Positions 44,254-53,163 of a DNA stretch of 64,000 nt are shown piece by piece. The first letter of the stretch is position 1; each line of letters opens with the position of its first letter. The translations under genes were made by a program, and so were the position numbers. The notes beneath the pieces are model-generated. The model was given only the letters and a program-made list of their open reading frames with translations. It did no database searches and was not told the origin of the DNA. Origin of the DNA: Bacteriovorax sp. BSW11_IV (GTDB taxonomy: Bacteria; Bdellovibrionota; Bacteriovoracia; Bacteriovoracales; Bacteriovoracaceae); contig NZ_AUNE01000058.1 in NCBI RefSeq assembly GCF_000447755.1, positions 1 through 64,000 on the forward strand, given 5' to 3'.

Positions 44254-46422
44254 TTGTCCGCAGAAAGTTTGAATTCTTATTTTCAAAAAATTGAAGAACA
44301 TCTTGTCCAAGTACAAAATGTTATCAACAAAATTCCCACGCTTAATCTCGATACTCTCTATCGTTTAGAAAAAGATATGGAGGCCCTACGCCTTGAGGCA
44401 AAATATTGTAAGGCCGATGATTTGCCTGGGATTATGGATCAGATGAACAACCTTCATAATCTCATTGTGAAGTTTTCAAAACCATTGAAACTCCCAGATG
44501 GCGCTTCACCGTTTTTTGGGCATATGAGAATTTTTCAAGATAAAAAAGAAAAAGATATTTATCTTGGCCACGTTTCTTTGATGCATGAACAAATGAAATT
44601 CAAGATTATCGATTGGAAACGCGCACCACTGGCGAAAGTTTTCTATCAATACGATGAAGGCGATGACTTTGACTTTGATGTAGAAGATCGAACAGTTGAA
44701 GGACAAATCTTAGAAAAATCCGTTATTACAATTGTAAATGGAAAGTTGTATCGCATTGATCGCAACGATGAGACCTATGTGAAGAAAGAGGGGAAATGGA
44801 CTTCTTCAAATGAAGAAAAAGTTCATCTCTCTGGTGGTCAAGGTCAGTCTTATGGTGAGATTGCCATTGGGACAGGAAATACTGATCACAAAAATCCTGA
44901 TGTTATTTCAATGCTCGATAAAGAGCAGTTTAAAATCGTTGAGGCCGACGCTAAGGCCCCTTTACTTATTGTTGGGGGAGCGGGAAGTGGAAAAACGACA
45001 GTTGCCCTTTATCGCATGGCAAGGCTGCTTGAAAATAGGGCCTTTGGTGAGAGCGAAGCAGTGATTATTGTTCCAAATCTTGGGCTTATTCGACTTGCTG
45101 AAACTCTTTTAGAGAAAATGGGACTCTACTCAGTCAAAGTTCGCGCTTTAGATGAAGTCTTTTCAACATTAGTAAGACAGGCCGTAAAGGGTGTTCCTGC
45201 TAAGGTTTACGAAGAAGCACCATTGGTATCAGGAATAATTAAAAGACATCATTCGACACTACACATCTTATCTCGTTATGTGCAAAAGATTGAAAGAGAC
45301 CTTATCCACGATTTGAAAAAAATTGATCTGGATCTAACTTTCCAAAGGATGAAAGGTCCTGTGGGCAGAAGACTTGAAGAGCTCTCTTTTAGGGCCGATG
45401 GAATTAAAGCGATTAAACTTAAAGAAATGAGACAAAATCTCAATAATATTTTAGAGCTTTATTTTAATTTCCTATCTAGTTCTGTTTTTCAAGCTCAGAT
45501 TGTTGAGGCCTCTGGTGATGTCATTAGTCAGCGCATGATGAGTGAATTTAGTCATCACTTCAATCGTCAAATTAATAGCTTTGATAGTGATAAGGAATAT
45601 CTTGAAAGAGAAATTGAAGGCGTTCAAAAGAGCCATGGTCATCTCGATATGGATGACTATCCATTGTTGTTGGAATTAAGAAGACAAGTTTGGGGATCGT
45701 TCTTAAGTGATCGCTCTGGGGCACAAAAACAATACAAGCATATTTTCCTCGATGAGGCGCAAGAGCTCTCTCCTGTACAATTGGGAATTGTTGGTGGCCT
45801 TATTCATAAGGAAGGAAATATCACTGTTGCTGGAGATGCTGTTCAACAAATTGATCCAACGATTAGTTTCGATTCTTGGGATAAAGTTCTTGATCATCTT
45901 GGTGTTGAAAATGTCGGAGTAACAGAGCTTAATGTTTCATACCGCTCGCCAAAAGAAGTTGTGGAATTTTCACATCAGGTTCTTGGACCTCTCAGCACAG
46001 GGGAGCTTCCTAAGACGAAGAAAACATCTGGACCTGTTGTTAAAACTCAAATTCAACATCTTGGTCATGCAACTGTGGTTATTGGTAAGGCCCTTGAAGA
46101 TCTCGTTAAGAGGGAGCCAAAAGCGACTGTGGCCATTATTTGTAATAAGCTCGACGCTGCAAGAACTATTGCTGACGACCTTGGTGACTTGCCAAATGTA
46201 AGACTTGTGGAAAATGCCGATTTCAAGTTTACACCGGGAATTGATGTGACGAGCGTTGATCAAATTAGAGGGCTCGAGTTTGATTATGTCATTATTCCAG
46301 ATTGTGATCGTGTGAATTACCCAGAAAATGCTCGCGCTAGAAAGAGGCTTCACCTTGCGGCCACTAGGGCCATGCACCAGTTGTGGGTTTTGTATCCAAG
46401 TGAGAGAACTCTTTTATTCTAA
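44254..46422 (+). CDS. UvrD/Rep-like superfamily 1 helicase of the HelD type
   Basis: HelD proteins bind RNA polymerase and release it from stalled complexes. The 722-residue product has the HelD layout: an N-terminal coiled-coil arm (about 1-70), a segment like the family's 'PYFGRI...IYIGHVSL' (here SPFFGHMRIF and YLGHVSLMHE, then IIDWKRAPLAKVFY), Walker A VGGAGSGKTTVAL (about 242-254), a long insertion, then FLDEAQELSPVQLG, VAGDAVQQIDP, and the C-terminal SF1 motifs with VDQIRGLEFDYVII and LAATRAMHQLWV. It starts at TTG with AAGGAG six bases upstream. A plain Rep-type DNA helicase is the alternative. Confidence 0.82.
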   Translation: MSAESLNSYFQKIEEHLVQVQNVINKIPTLNLDTLYRLEKDMEALRLEAKYCKADDLPGIMDQMNNLHNLIVKFSKPLKLPDGASPFFGHMRIFQDKKEKDIYLGHVSLMHEQMKFKIIDWKRAPLAKVFYQYDEGDDFDFDVEDRTVEGQILEKSVITIVNGKLYRIDRNDETYVKKEGKWTSSNEEKVHLSGGQGQSYGEIAIGTGNTDHKNPDVISMLDKEQFKIVEADAKAPLLIVGGAGSGKTTVALYRMARLLENRAFGESEAVIIVPNLGLIRLAETLLEKMGLYSVKVRALDEVFSTLVRQAVKGVPAKVYEEAPLVSGIIKRHHSTLHILSRYVQKIERDLIHDLKKIDLDLTFQRMKGPVGRRLEELSFRADGIKAIKLKEMRQNLNNILELYFNFLSSSVFQAQIVEASGDVISQRMMSEFSHHFNRQINSFDSDKEYLEREIEGVQKSHGHLDMDDYPLLLELRRQVWGSFLSDRSGAQKQYKHIFLDEAQELSPVQLGIVGGLIHKEGNITVAGDAVQQIDPTISFDSWDKVLDHLGVENVGVTELNVSYRSPKEVVEFSHQVLGPLSTGELPKTKKTSGPVVKTQIQHLGHATVVIGKALEDLVKREPKATVAIICNKLDAARTIADDLGDLPNVRLVENADFKFTPGIDVTSVDQIRGLEFDYVIIPDCDRVNYPENARARKRLHLAATRAMHQLWVLYPSERTLLF

Positions 46423-47036
46423 AAGATCATCTCATCATCGCGCACCCAAGACGTAATGGCCCATCTTTCATCATGGGATACAGTCACTTCATGATAAATA
46501 TCCTCACTTAAAAAACAGACAAAGGTCCCTGATTCAGGGGCCACGACGGTCTCAACTTGCATCTTGTCTTCGGGGGAGTAAATAATGAGCTCGCCTTCAC
46601 CCTTTGGTGCGGTATTGAGGTAGAGGATACAGGTTATTTTCCTATTCTTAGAGTCTTGGTGGAAATCGATATGCTTTTTGTAAAAGGAGCCATTTTTATA
46701 GAGTGAAAAATGGGATTCGTGTCGTTTTAATGATTGGAAGAAGTGGTAGTTAACGGCCTCTCTGAGCGATGTTAGGAACTCATCGTAGAGGCCTAACTGC
46801 GGGATCTCGTCCCAGCTCTCTATCCACATAATATTATCAGTTCGAATGTTTGTGCGTTGTTTTTGGTTTGTTGCCCTGCCTGTTTCGGCCTTTTTGAAGA
46901 GGTCCATTTCCCACTGCTTTTGGGCATAAGCAGTGAGTTCATGGCAAAAGTCTTGGTCGATAAGCCTCTTTCCCACAAAGTATTTCTTTGTCTCAAGGGA
47001 CTCTAAAATTGTTGAAAAGCTCTCAATCAATGCCAT
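46419..47036 (-). CDS. 2-oxoglutarate/Fe(II) oxygenase, prolyl-4-hydroxylase-like
   Basis: The 205-residue protein fits the P4Hc domain: Fe ligands His122 and Asp124 (YKKHIDFHQDS), a distal His182 (DIYHEV) and the 2-oxoglutarate-binding Arg191 (DERWAIT), with the strand ITCILYLN and GELIIY between. Such enzymes hydroxylate proteins or small molecules; in bacteria one target is ribosomal proteins or EF-Tu. The substrate is unknown here. The stop overlaps that of the HelD-like gene (CTAA). Confidence 0.85.
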   Translation of the reverse strand: MALIESFSTILESLETKKYFVGKRLIDQDFCHELTAYAQKQWEMDLFKKAETGRATNQKQRTNIRTDNIMWIESWDEIPQLGLYDEFLTSLREAVNYHFFQSLKRHESHFSLYKNGSFYKKHIDFHQDSKNRKITCILYLNTAPKGEGELIIYSPEDKMQVETVVAPESGTFVCFLSEDIYHEVTVSHDERWAITSWVRDDEMIF

Positions 47037-47235
47037 GGGTGGTTCTCTAAAAATGTTCGAGATAAATACACCGAATTAATAGTGTAATTCAAGCGGAAAG
47101 TGGCCGTGTCGTCAAAATTAGTTTAGACTCCAAAATATACATTCATTTGTCAGCATTTGGTCGAATTTGATTGTCAAAAAATCACTTTGGGACTAAATGA
47201 TGGGACTAAAATTAAACACTTTCCACGGGAATTGC
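47037..47235. promoter_or_regulatory. Divergent intergenic region before the deoxyhypusine-synthase-like gene
   Basis: This ~200-base gap holds promoters for the oxygenase and the synthase-like gene. It includes a direct repeat GGGACTAAA (47188-47196 and 47201-47209) flanking the alternative start at 47197. No RNA gene is evident. Confidence 0.3.
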
Positions 47236-48201
47236 ATGAGCACTATTACTAATTTTATCGAGCACAATTACAGACACTTTAACGCTGCTGCATTAAGAGA
47301 TGCTGCTAGAGCGTACAAGAAGCATATTGAAGATGGTAAGCCAATGATTATCACTCTTGCTGGTGCTATGAGTACTGCAGAATTAGGTCTAAGCTTAGCA
47401 GACATGATTCGCGAAGGAAAAGTTCAAGCGATTTCTTGTACAGGTGCAAACTTGGAAGAAGATGTATTCAACCTTGTTGCTCACAATCACTATGAGCGTA
47501 TCCCTAACTATAGAAACTTAACAGAAGAGCAAGAAGAAGATCTTCTTAATCGTCACCTAAACCGTGTAACTGATACTTGTATTCCAGAAGAAGAGGCCAT
47601 CAGAAGAATTGAGCGCGCTGTTTTAAAATCGTGGCAAAAAGCTTCAGATGCAGGAACGTCAAAATTCCCACACGAGTACTTATACGAAATTCTTCTTTCT
47701 GGTGAACTAGAAGAAAAATATCAAATTGATAAAAAGAATTCATGGCTACTTGCTGCTGCTGAAAAAAATCTTCCAATGATCGTTCCGGGTTGGGAAGATT
47801 CAACTCTTGGTAATATTTTTGCTGGTAGAGTTATCGAAGGAAAAATTAAAAGAGAGTGTATGAAGACGGGAATCGATTATATGATCTTCCTATCGAAGTG
47901 GTACCCTGAAAACTGTGGAAAAACAGGAATTGGTTTCTTCCAAATCGGTGGAGGTATCGCAGGTGATTTCCCAATTTGTGTAGTACCAATGATTGAACAA
48001 GATCTTGAGCTAGATGTTCCTAAGTGGAATTTTTTCTGCCAAATCTCAGACTCAACAACAAGTTACGGGTCTTACTCTGGAGCGGTTCCTAACGAGAAAA
48101 TTACTTGGGGTAAACTAGAGACAAGCTCGCCTAAGTTTATTATTGAGTCGGACGCAACGATTGTTGCGCCCCTGATTTTCGCTTACGTTCTAGGACGTTA
48201 A
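47236..48201 (+). CDS. Deoxyhypusine-synthase-like enzyme (possible homospermidine synthase)
   Basis: Members of this family transfer an aminobutyl group from spermidine, NAD-dependently, to a lysine of eIF5A in eukaryotes and archaea. Bacteria lack eIF5A, and their relatives often make homospermidine from putrescine. The ~321-residue product has GAMSTAELGLSLADMI, CTGANLEEDVFNLVAHNHY, PMIVPGWEDSTLGN, GGGIAGDFPICVV and SDSTTSYGSYSGA. The Lys in ITWGKLE (Lys293) aligns with the catalytic Lys of human deoxyhypusine synthase. The start at 47236 (GGGA upstream) matches usual homologue starts; 47197 is an alternative. Confidence 0.88.
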   Translation: MSTITNFIEHNYRHFNAAALRDAARAYKKHIEDGKPMIITLAGAMSTAELGLSLADMIREGKVQAISCTGANLEEDVFNLVAHNHYERIPNYRNLTEEQEEDLLNRHLNRVTDTCIPEEEAIRRIERAVLKSWQKASDAGTSKFPHEYLYEILLSGELEEKYQIDKKNSWLLAAAEKNLPMIVPGWEDSTLGNIFAGRVIEGKIKRECMKTGIDYMIFLSKWYPENCGKTGIGFFQIGGGIAGDFPICVVPMIEQDLELDVPKWNFFCQISDSTTSYGSYSGAVPNEKITWGKLETSSPKFIIESDATIVAPLIFAYVLGR

Positions 48202-48441
48202 TTACTCAACTTCGTAAATTTCTTCAGAAGGGGCATCAGCAGGTGCTGTTGATTCCTCTTCTTCTTCAGAAGTTACTGAAAACGGTGAAGATTCAGATGA
48301 AGAAGATGATTCTTCATTGTATTGTTGAGAGTTTGAACTGTCCGTAGTTGTGGTAGAATCATCCATGGCCATTACACCAACGTTAAGTGTAAGAGCAACT
48401 AGGGCACAAAGTAGAGAAGAGATTAAGTTTTTTCTATTCAT
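48202..48441 (-). CDS. Small acidic Ser/Glu-rich secreted protein, function unknown
   Basis: The 79-residue product has a signal peptide (MNRKNLISSLLCALVALTL, cleavage near GVMA) and a low-complexity mature part: Thr/Ser, then Glu-Ser runs (EESSSSSES, SEEEEES) and a C-terminal YEVE. I use the ATG at 48441, with GGAG seven bases upstream. The theme (tiny, secreted, acidic, ending with Tyr and Glu) matches the protein at 943-1224, though sequence identity is low. No family recognised. Its stop abuts that of the convergent synthase-like gene (TAATTA). Confidence 0.65.
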   Translation of the reverse strand: MNRKNLISSLLCALVALTLNVGVMAMDDSTTTTDSSNSQQYNEESSSSSESSPFSVTSEEEEESTAPADAPSEEIYEVE

Positions 48442-48566
48442 TGAGGTCTCCGCGTTAATGAATAACAATATCAACTTATTTTCGCTCTTTTTTTAGTTCG
48501 TGATAAATCGTTTTAATGCCATGGATTATTAGTTTAAAGTTAATTATAAGGTATAGGTTTAGGTAA

Positions 48567-49283
48567 ATGAAAAATGAGATTGCGGCCTTTGACTTTGAAG
48601 AAGGAAAGATCCTTTCTAGCAAGTATGAAGTTGTCTCAAAACTCGGTGGTGGTTATGAAGGTGAGGTTTACCTCGTCAGAGAAATGGGGACGGGAATTGA
48701 GCGCGCAGCGAAGTTTTTCTACCCTAAGCACCAGTGGAATACTCGTACAATTCAGGCCTATGCTAAAAAACTCCATAAATTGAGATCTTGTAATTCTCTA
48801 ATTAAATATATTTCTAAGGAAACCCTGAAATATAAAAATCATGAGATCACATACCTCCTTTCTGAATTCGTAGAGGGTATGACCCTTACTGAATATCTTA
48901 AGACATACCACCCCAAGGGGATGCCTTTCTATCAGGCCTTACACTTGATGTATGCCCTTGTGAAGGCCACCGAAGAACTTCATCTTAAGAAAGAATCCCA
49001 TGGTGATATCCATGAGGACAATATCATTATGCAAAAGAAGGGGCTTCACTACGAATTGAAACTTATTGATGTTTTTCATAAGCGTAGAGGTTCAGTTCAA
49101 GCGGATGTCATTTATTTGTGTCAGTTATTGCATCTTATTTCAGGTGGCCCGAAGAAGTACGCAGGCCAGCCTCCCATTATTAAGAGTATTTGCTTAGGCC
49201 TAAAGCAAGGGTTAATTCGTCGTAAGTTCAAGAACTCGACCATGCTTAGGGTTTATCTTGAAAATACTCCATGGGAAGAATAA
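48567..49283 (+). CDS. Ser/Thr protein-kinase-like protein
   Basis: The 238-residue protein has a eukaryotic-type kinase fold in short form: a Gly-rich loop KLGGGYEGEVYL (25-36), the ATP-binding Lys49 (RAAKFF), the catalytic loop HGDIHEDN (Asp147, Asn152) and metal-binding Asp168 in IDVF, which replaces DFG. The C-lobe is reduced after that, so substrate binding differs from standard kinases; it might act on a small molecule or be a lipopolysaccharide-type kinase. All catalytic residues are present. Confidence 0.78.
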   Translation: MKNEIAAFDFEEGKILSSKYEVVSKLGGGYEGEVYLVREMGTGIERAAKFFYPKHQWNTRTIQAYAKKLHKLRSCNSLIKYISKETLKYKNHEITYLLSEFVEGMTLTEYLKTYHPKGMPFYQALHLMYALVKATEELHLKKESHGDIHEDNIIMQKKGLHYELKLIDVFHKRRGSVQADVIYLCQLLHLISGGPKKYAGQPPIIKSICLGLKQGLIRRKFKNSTMLRVYLENTPWEE

Positions 49284-49352
49284 GAAAGTCATTGAACTCT
49301 ATTCTAAAATTCACTACTCTCTAGGTGTAACCAATTTTAGCGGAGTCTAAAA

Positions 49353-49745
49353 ATGTATAGCCTTCATGAGAGATTAGAAAACGATACTATTCAATGTACA
49401 CAACTAGAGCTTTGTGAACTTAGGATTATGCCTGATTCAGAGTGCCCTTGGGTTGTTCTTATTCCAAAGAAAGATAACGTAAGGGAGATTTTTCAACTTA
49501 CTACTGATGAGCAAGTTAAGCTTATTAAGGAAATCGCCCTCGTTTCTAAAAAGCTTCAAACAACTTTTGATGCTGATAAAATGAACGTAGGAGCACTTGG
49601 AAATATGGTTCCTCAGCTTCATATTCATATTATTGCGAGATTTGAAAGAGATCGCGCATGGCCAGGGGCCCTATGGGGTGTTCCTGATGAGTACGATGAT
49701 GAGAAAAAAGATCGTTTCGTTCAAAAAATTAAGGCCCTTTTTTAA
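49353..49745 (+). CDS. HIT-domain nucleotide hydrolase
   Basis: HIT proteins cleave nucleotide phosphoramidates or dinucleoside polyphosphates. The 130-residue product has the motif QLHIHII (His90, His92), in which the first histidine of HxHxH is Gln88, as in the proteobacterial subgroup with AWPGALWG after the motif. The start has GGAG seven bases upstream. Its stop overlaps reciprocally with the convergent Gre-family gene (TTAA). Confidence 0.88.
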   Translation: MYSLHERLENDTIQCTQLELCELRIMPDSECPWVVLIPKKDNVREIFQLTTDEQVKLIKEIALVSKKLQTTFDADKMNVGALGNMVPQLHIHIIARFERDRAWPGALWGVPDEYDDEKKDRFVQKIKALF

Positions 49746-50233
49746 TAAAGGGCCAGTATTTCAACTTCTTTAACTCCACCAGGAGTTTCAAGTTCAATAA
49801 TGTCATTTACTTCTAGTCTCATCAATTCACTTCCTAGGGGAGAGTGGATTGAGAGGACCTGAATTTCCTTGCCGTCACACTCTAGAGTTACGCCACCATT
49901 CGAAGGAACGATAAAGTAGAGATGATCTTTTTTCTTTTTTCCCATGGTCTCACAACAGTGAACGAGGGCGCCGGGGCCGATTTCATCGTCATCAGTGTAC
50001 TCAAGAAGTTCAAAAGCTTTAAGTATTTGGACATCTTGTTTTAAGATTTCAAGGCGGCGACCTTGAGCTCCGGCCAAGTAACTGGCTTCAATGCGGCGGG
50101 TGTCGTATTTGCCTTCTTGCTGCATATCCTTTTCTGAGATGTAGTCTCTTGCTAAGGCAACAGTTGTTTCTACTTTTTCTTTTTCATGCTCAAAATAAGC
50201 TAGAAGATCCGCGAGGATTTTACTCTTATTCAT
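49742..50233 (-). CDS. GreA/GreB-family transcription elongation factor
   Basis: The 163-residue protein fits the Gre layout: an N-terminal coiled coil (about 1-80) with acidic tip residues, and a C-terminal FKBP-like domain (about 85-163, GALVHCCETMGKKKKDHLYFIVPS, IQVLSIHSPLGSELM). Gre factors stimulate transcript cleavage in backtracked RNA polymerase. The coiled-coil tip here, SEKDMQQEGKYD, differs from the canonical tip, so it may be a Gre-like regulator instead. I start at 50233, with AAGGA eight bases upstream; that AAGGA lies in the GIY-YIG gene's 3' end. Confidence 0.82.
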   Translation of the reverse strand: MNKSKILADLLAYFEHEKEKVETTVALARDYISEKDMQQEGKYDTRRIEASYLAGAQGRRLEILKQDVQILKAFELLEYTDDDEIGPGALVHCCETMGKKKKDHLYFIVPSNGGVTLECDGKEIQVLSIHSPLGSELMRLEVNDIIELETPGGVKEVEILALY

Positions 50234-50495
50234 TTTTAGATTCCTTAATAAGCGCATCTTTTTGGGGGCGAGTGAGCGATTTTATATGGGCCTCTCTTTT
50301 ACTGGCCTCGCTGCGATTTTTGCAAACTTCCGTGTACATAATTTTTACGGGGGTGTTGCCTCTAAAGAATTTTGCGCCTTTTTTACCTGATTTATGCTCT
50401 TCAAAACGTCGCTCCACATCGGTTGTAATACCGGTATAGAGCTTATTGTTTTTAGTTTTGATGATGTAGAGAAACCAGTTTTTTTCGTTTGTCAT
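50226..50495 (-). CDS. GIY-YIG nuclease-superfamily protein, YhbQ-like
   Basis: An 89-residue single GIY-YIG domain: FLYIIKTKNNKLYTGITTDVERRFEEHKSGKKGAKF with the GIY and YIG equivalents (LYII ... LYTGIT), the Arg/His (RRFEEH), and a Glu further on (ASKREAHIK). This is the UPF0213/YhbQ group, linked in E. coli to DNA-damage response. It overlaps the GNAT/C39 gene by four bases and the Gre gene by eight, so it lies mid-operon. Confidence 0.9.
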   Translation of the reverse strand: MTNEKNWFLYIIKTKNNKLYTGITTDVERRFEEHKSGKKGAKFFRGNTPVKIMYTEVCKNRSEASKREAHIKSLTRPQKDALIKESKNE

Positions 50496-51592
50496 TTCTT
50501 ATAAATGGCCACGATTGATTTAATTTGTTTGCTCCCAAATTTGGCCATCTTTTCAAATTCGTCACGTCTTACGGGAACGTCCATATTATCGTAGGCCGTT
50601 TGGTCTTTGGCAAGGTCTGGGTCTGGGTCATGGAAGTAAATAAAGTCGTCTTCAATACCCGTTATTGTAATCCAGTGGGGAGACTTGGTTTCAGTAAGGC
50701 GATATGAACTAATCAGAACTAGAGGGATTCCGCCATTGGCAAAAATACGTTTTAGGGTTTTCCAGTCGTACTCGTCATAAATCACTTTGATTTTGTTCTT
50801 TTTGATTTCTTTTTCAAAGCCTTCTTGAACAATTTTAATAATATCTTTTTTCTCTTCATCGCGAACGCTGTTTACAAAGAGATATGATTTCGTATTGAGG
50901 TAGAGCTCTACTTGAAAGCCGCGATGATGGGCCGAAAGAGCTAAACCATGGGGACCACAGCCCCCGTGACCTGAGGTCATAAAAACTGTCGTCGCTTCAC
51001 GCCAGATTTGAATTTCTTCTAGTCTAGAAAATTGGATTTTTTTATTTAAGGCCTTCATTCCCATCATTAAAGATGAAGGGCCACAAGTAAATTCTGTGGT
51101 TTGCATATAGTAGGGAACTTTAACAATTTTTTTCGTAACTTGTTTACGAATTTTTTTCTCGTAACAAATGGCATCTTTATGATCTTCGTAATAGTCAACT
51201 TTGTGAGCAAACTTGCGATAACCCAGTTTTTCATACAACTTTATGGCGCCAATATTGTCGGTGCGAACTTCTAGTCTGATGTAAGTACTTTCTTCACCTA
51301 GGGCCACCTTTTCAAGATGTTCCATAAGGTGGCGCCCAACTTTTAGGTCGCGAAAATTAGGGTCAACAGCAATGGAGTAGAGTCGGGCCAGGGAAGTCGA
51401 GCGGTGAAAAAGCAGCAGCGCATATCCCGCCAGTTCTTTATTGTACTCTGCGACAATAAGAGAAGCATGGGCCTTCTCTAAGAAATACTTAAAATTTTTG
51501 TCGCTTAGTTTATCCGACTTGAAACATGCGTTTTCAATATCGACTAACTTCTTGATATCACCATGACCTGCAGGTCTAAACTTGATCACCAT
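50492..51592 (-). CDS. GNAT acetyltransferase fused to C39-like peptidase
   Basis: A 366-residue two-domain protein. Residues ~1-155 form a RimI-like GNAT acetyltransferase (IKFRPAGHGDIKKLVDIE, LYSIAVDPNFRDLKVGRHLMEH, EVRTDNIGAIKLYEKLGYRK). Residues ~160-366 form a papain-like C39 peptidase domain: the catalytic Cys in TEFTCGPSSLMM, the His in HWITITGI, and the Asp in YFHDPDPD. In many proteobacteria this fusion neighbours a RimK-type ligase, as here (divergent, 86 bases away), and the pair is predicted to modify or make peptides. I start at the ATG at 51592 with GGAG eight bases upstream. Confidence 0.88.
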   Translation of the reverse strand: MVIKFRPAGHGDIKKLVDIENACFKSDKLSDKNFKYFLEKAHASLIVAEYNKELAGYALLLFHRSTSLARLYSIAVDPNFRDLKVGRHLMEHLEKVALGEESTYIRLEVRTDNIGAIKLYEKLGYRKFAHKVDYYEDHKDAICYEKKIRKQVTKKIVKVPYYMQTTEFTCGPSSLMMGMKALNKKIQFSRLEEIQIWREATTVFMTSGHGGCGPHGLALSAHHRGFQVELYLNTKSYLFVNSVRDEEKKDIIKIVQEGFEKEIKKNKIKVIYDEYDWKTLKRIFANGGIPLVLISSYRLTETKSPHWITITGIEDDFIYFHDPDPDLAKDQTAYDNMDVPVRRDEFEKMAKFGSKQIKSIVAIYKK

Positions 51593-51678
51593 TTTTCCCA
51601 CTCCAATTAGAATATAGGCTACCTCACTTTTGATTTTTGGTATATTGTTTCTATAAAAATATTTAACCGGAAAAGGGT

Positions 51679-53163
51679 GTGAAGGACTTAATTTTAATTG
51701 TAGACAAAAAAGAAGATTGGCAACCGTTTTATTCGACTGATCAGGTGGTAACGGCCGAAGAATATCTTTTCGAAGCGAAGTATCAGATCAAAGAAAAATT
51801 TCAAGTTATTAACTTGTGCCACAATGTTCGTTATCTCTCGTTGGGATATTATTGTTCACTTTTAGGAGAGGCTAAAAAACATAAGATCTTTCCAAATATT
51901 AAAACGATTAATGACCTTAGTAAAAAACGTTTTTACCTCTATGATCTTGAAGAGCTTCAGCATGCAGCGGAACATCTTGCTAAGAGAAAAGTTGGTAATG
52001 ATAATCATATCAAGGCCATTGGTTTTAGAATTTTCTTTGGTCAAACGAAAGATCAAGAATTTAAATCTCTAGCAAAACAAATTTTTGATGCCTACCCAGC
52101 ACCTTTATTAGAAGTAAGGATCGTTCATAAAGGAAGTTGGCAAATTGATTCTCTGGTTCCTTTTGGGATTCGTGATCTTACTGAAGTCGAAGAAGATTTT
52201 TTTGCAGAAGCACTTGATCGCTTTAGTTCGAAAATTTGGAGACTGCCAAAACTTAGAAAAATTTATCGCTACGATCTTGCTGTTCTTCATGATCCAGAAG
52301 AAAAACTTCCTCCGAGTGATCCGAAGGCCCTTAAACTTTTTCAACAGGCCTGTAAAGCTCAGGGGATTTACTGCGAGTTTATTACGAAAAAAGATCTGCC
52401 TCGTATTTCAGAATTCGATGCTCTTTTCATTCGTGAGACTACGGCAATTAATAATCACACTTACAAATTTGCTAAACGTGCAGAGAATGAAGGCCTTGTT
52501 GTTATTGATGACACAAGATCAATTATCAAATGTACGAATAAAATTTTCTTAGACAACTTGCTTACAGGTCACAACGTTCCTTGTATTCCAAGTTATTTTA
52601 CATCAGATGCGGACGATGAAACCATTGATCTTCTTGAGAAGAAATTTGGCTTTCCAATGGTTATGAAAATTCCCGATGGCTCATTTTCTATTGGTGTAAC
52701 AAAAGTAAAAGATAGAAAAGAGTTGCAAGATAACTTGAAGAGAATTTTAAAACAAACAGCTCTCGTTCTTGTTCAAAAATTTCTTTACACGTCATTTGAC
52801 TGGAGAATTGGTGTTCTTAATGGGAAACCTCTCTTTGCTTGTAAATACTATATGAGTAAAGATCATTGGCAGATTTACAATCATGCTAAAAAGAACAACG
52901 AGGTTTCTGGGGCAGCCGATACGTTGGCCATTGAGGACGTTCCTAAGCACGTAATGAAATCTGCTCTCGATGCTGCAAACTTAATTGGTAATAGTCTTTA
53001 TGGCGTGGATATTAAAGAGGTTGATGGCATAGCTTACGTTGTTGAAGTTAATGACAATCCAAATATCGATCACGATGTGGAAGATCGTGTGGGCAAAAAA
53101 GATATTTATGCGACTATCGTGAGTGAATTTATTCGTCGTATAGAAGAAAGCAAAAATAACTAA
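51679..53163 (+). CDS. RimK-family ATP-grasp ligase with RLAN N-terminal domain
   Basis: The 494-residue protein starts LILIVDKKEDWQPFYST, typical of the RimK-like ATP-grasp N-terminal (RLAN) domain, and ends in a RimK-type ATP-grasp domain (about residues 285-490: FGFPMVMKIPDGSFSIGV, FDWRIGVLNGKPLFACKYYM, VEVNDNPNIDHDVED). The family ligates amino acids to proteins or peptides using ATP. Its divergent neighbour, the GNAT/C39 fusion, is a recurrent partner. It starts with GTG after GGAAAAGG. Substrate unknown. It is translationally coupled to the HNH gene (TAATG). Confidence 0.9.
   Translation: MKDLILIVDKKEDWQPFYSTDQVVTAEEYLFEAKYQIKEKFQVINLCHNVRYLSLGYYCSLLGEAKKHKIFPNIKTINDLSKKRFYLYDLEELQHAAEHLAKRKVGNDNHIKAIGFRIFFGQTKDQEFKSLAKQIFDAYPAPLLEVRIVHKGSWQIDSLVPFGIRDLTEVEEDFFAEALDRFSSKIWRLPKLRKIYRYDLAVLHDPEEKLPPSDPKALKLFQQACKAQGIYCEFITKKDLPRISEFDALFIRETTAINNHTYKFAKRAENEGLVVIDDTRSIIKCTNKIFLDNLLTGHNVPCIPSYFTSDADDETIDLLEKKFGFPMVMKIPDGSFSIGVTKVKDRKELQDNLKRILKQTALVLVQKFLYTSFDWRIGVLNGKPLFACKYYMSKDHWQIYNHAKKNNEVSGAADTLAIEDVPKHVMKSALDAANLIGNSLYGVDIKEVDGIAYVVEVNDNPNIDHDVEDRVGKKDIYATIVSEFIRRIEESKNN

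Noticed and set aside
45970-46377. Open frame of 135 codons antisense to the HelD-like gene
   Set aside because: Shadow of conserved helicase motifs on the plus strand.
44254-46422. Reading the HelD-like gene as an anti-phage nuclease-helicase
   Set aside because: No nuclease domain, no defence neighbours; the N-terminal arm and SPFFG/YLGHVSL pattern fit HelD.
48567-49283. Reading the kinase as inactive because DFG is replaced by DVF
   Set aside because: The metal-binding Asp168 is kept along with Lys49, Asp147 and Asn152, so activity cannot be ruled out.
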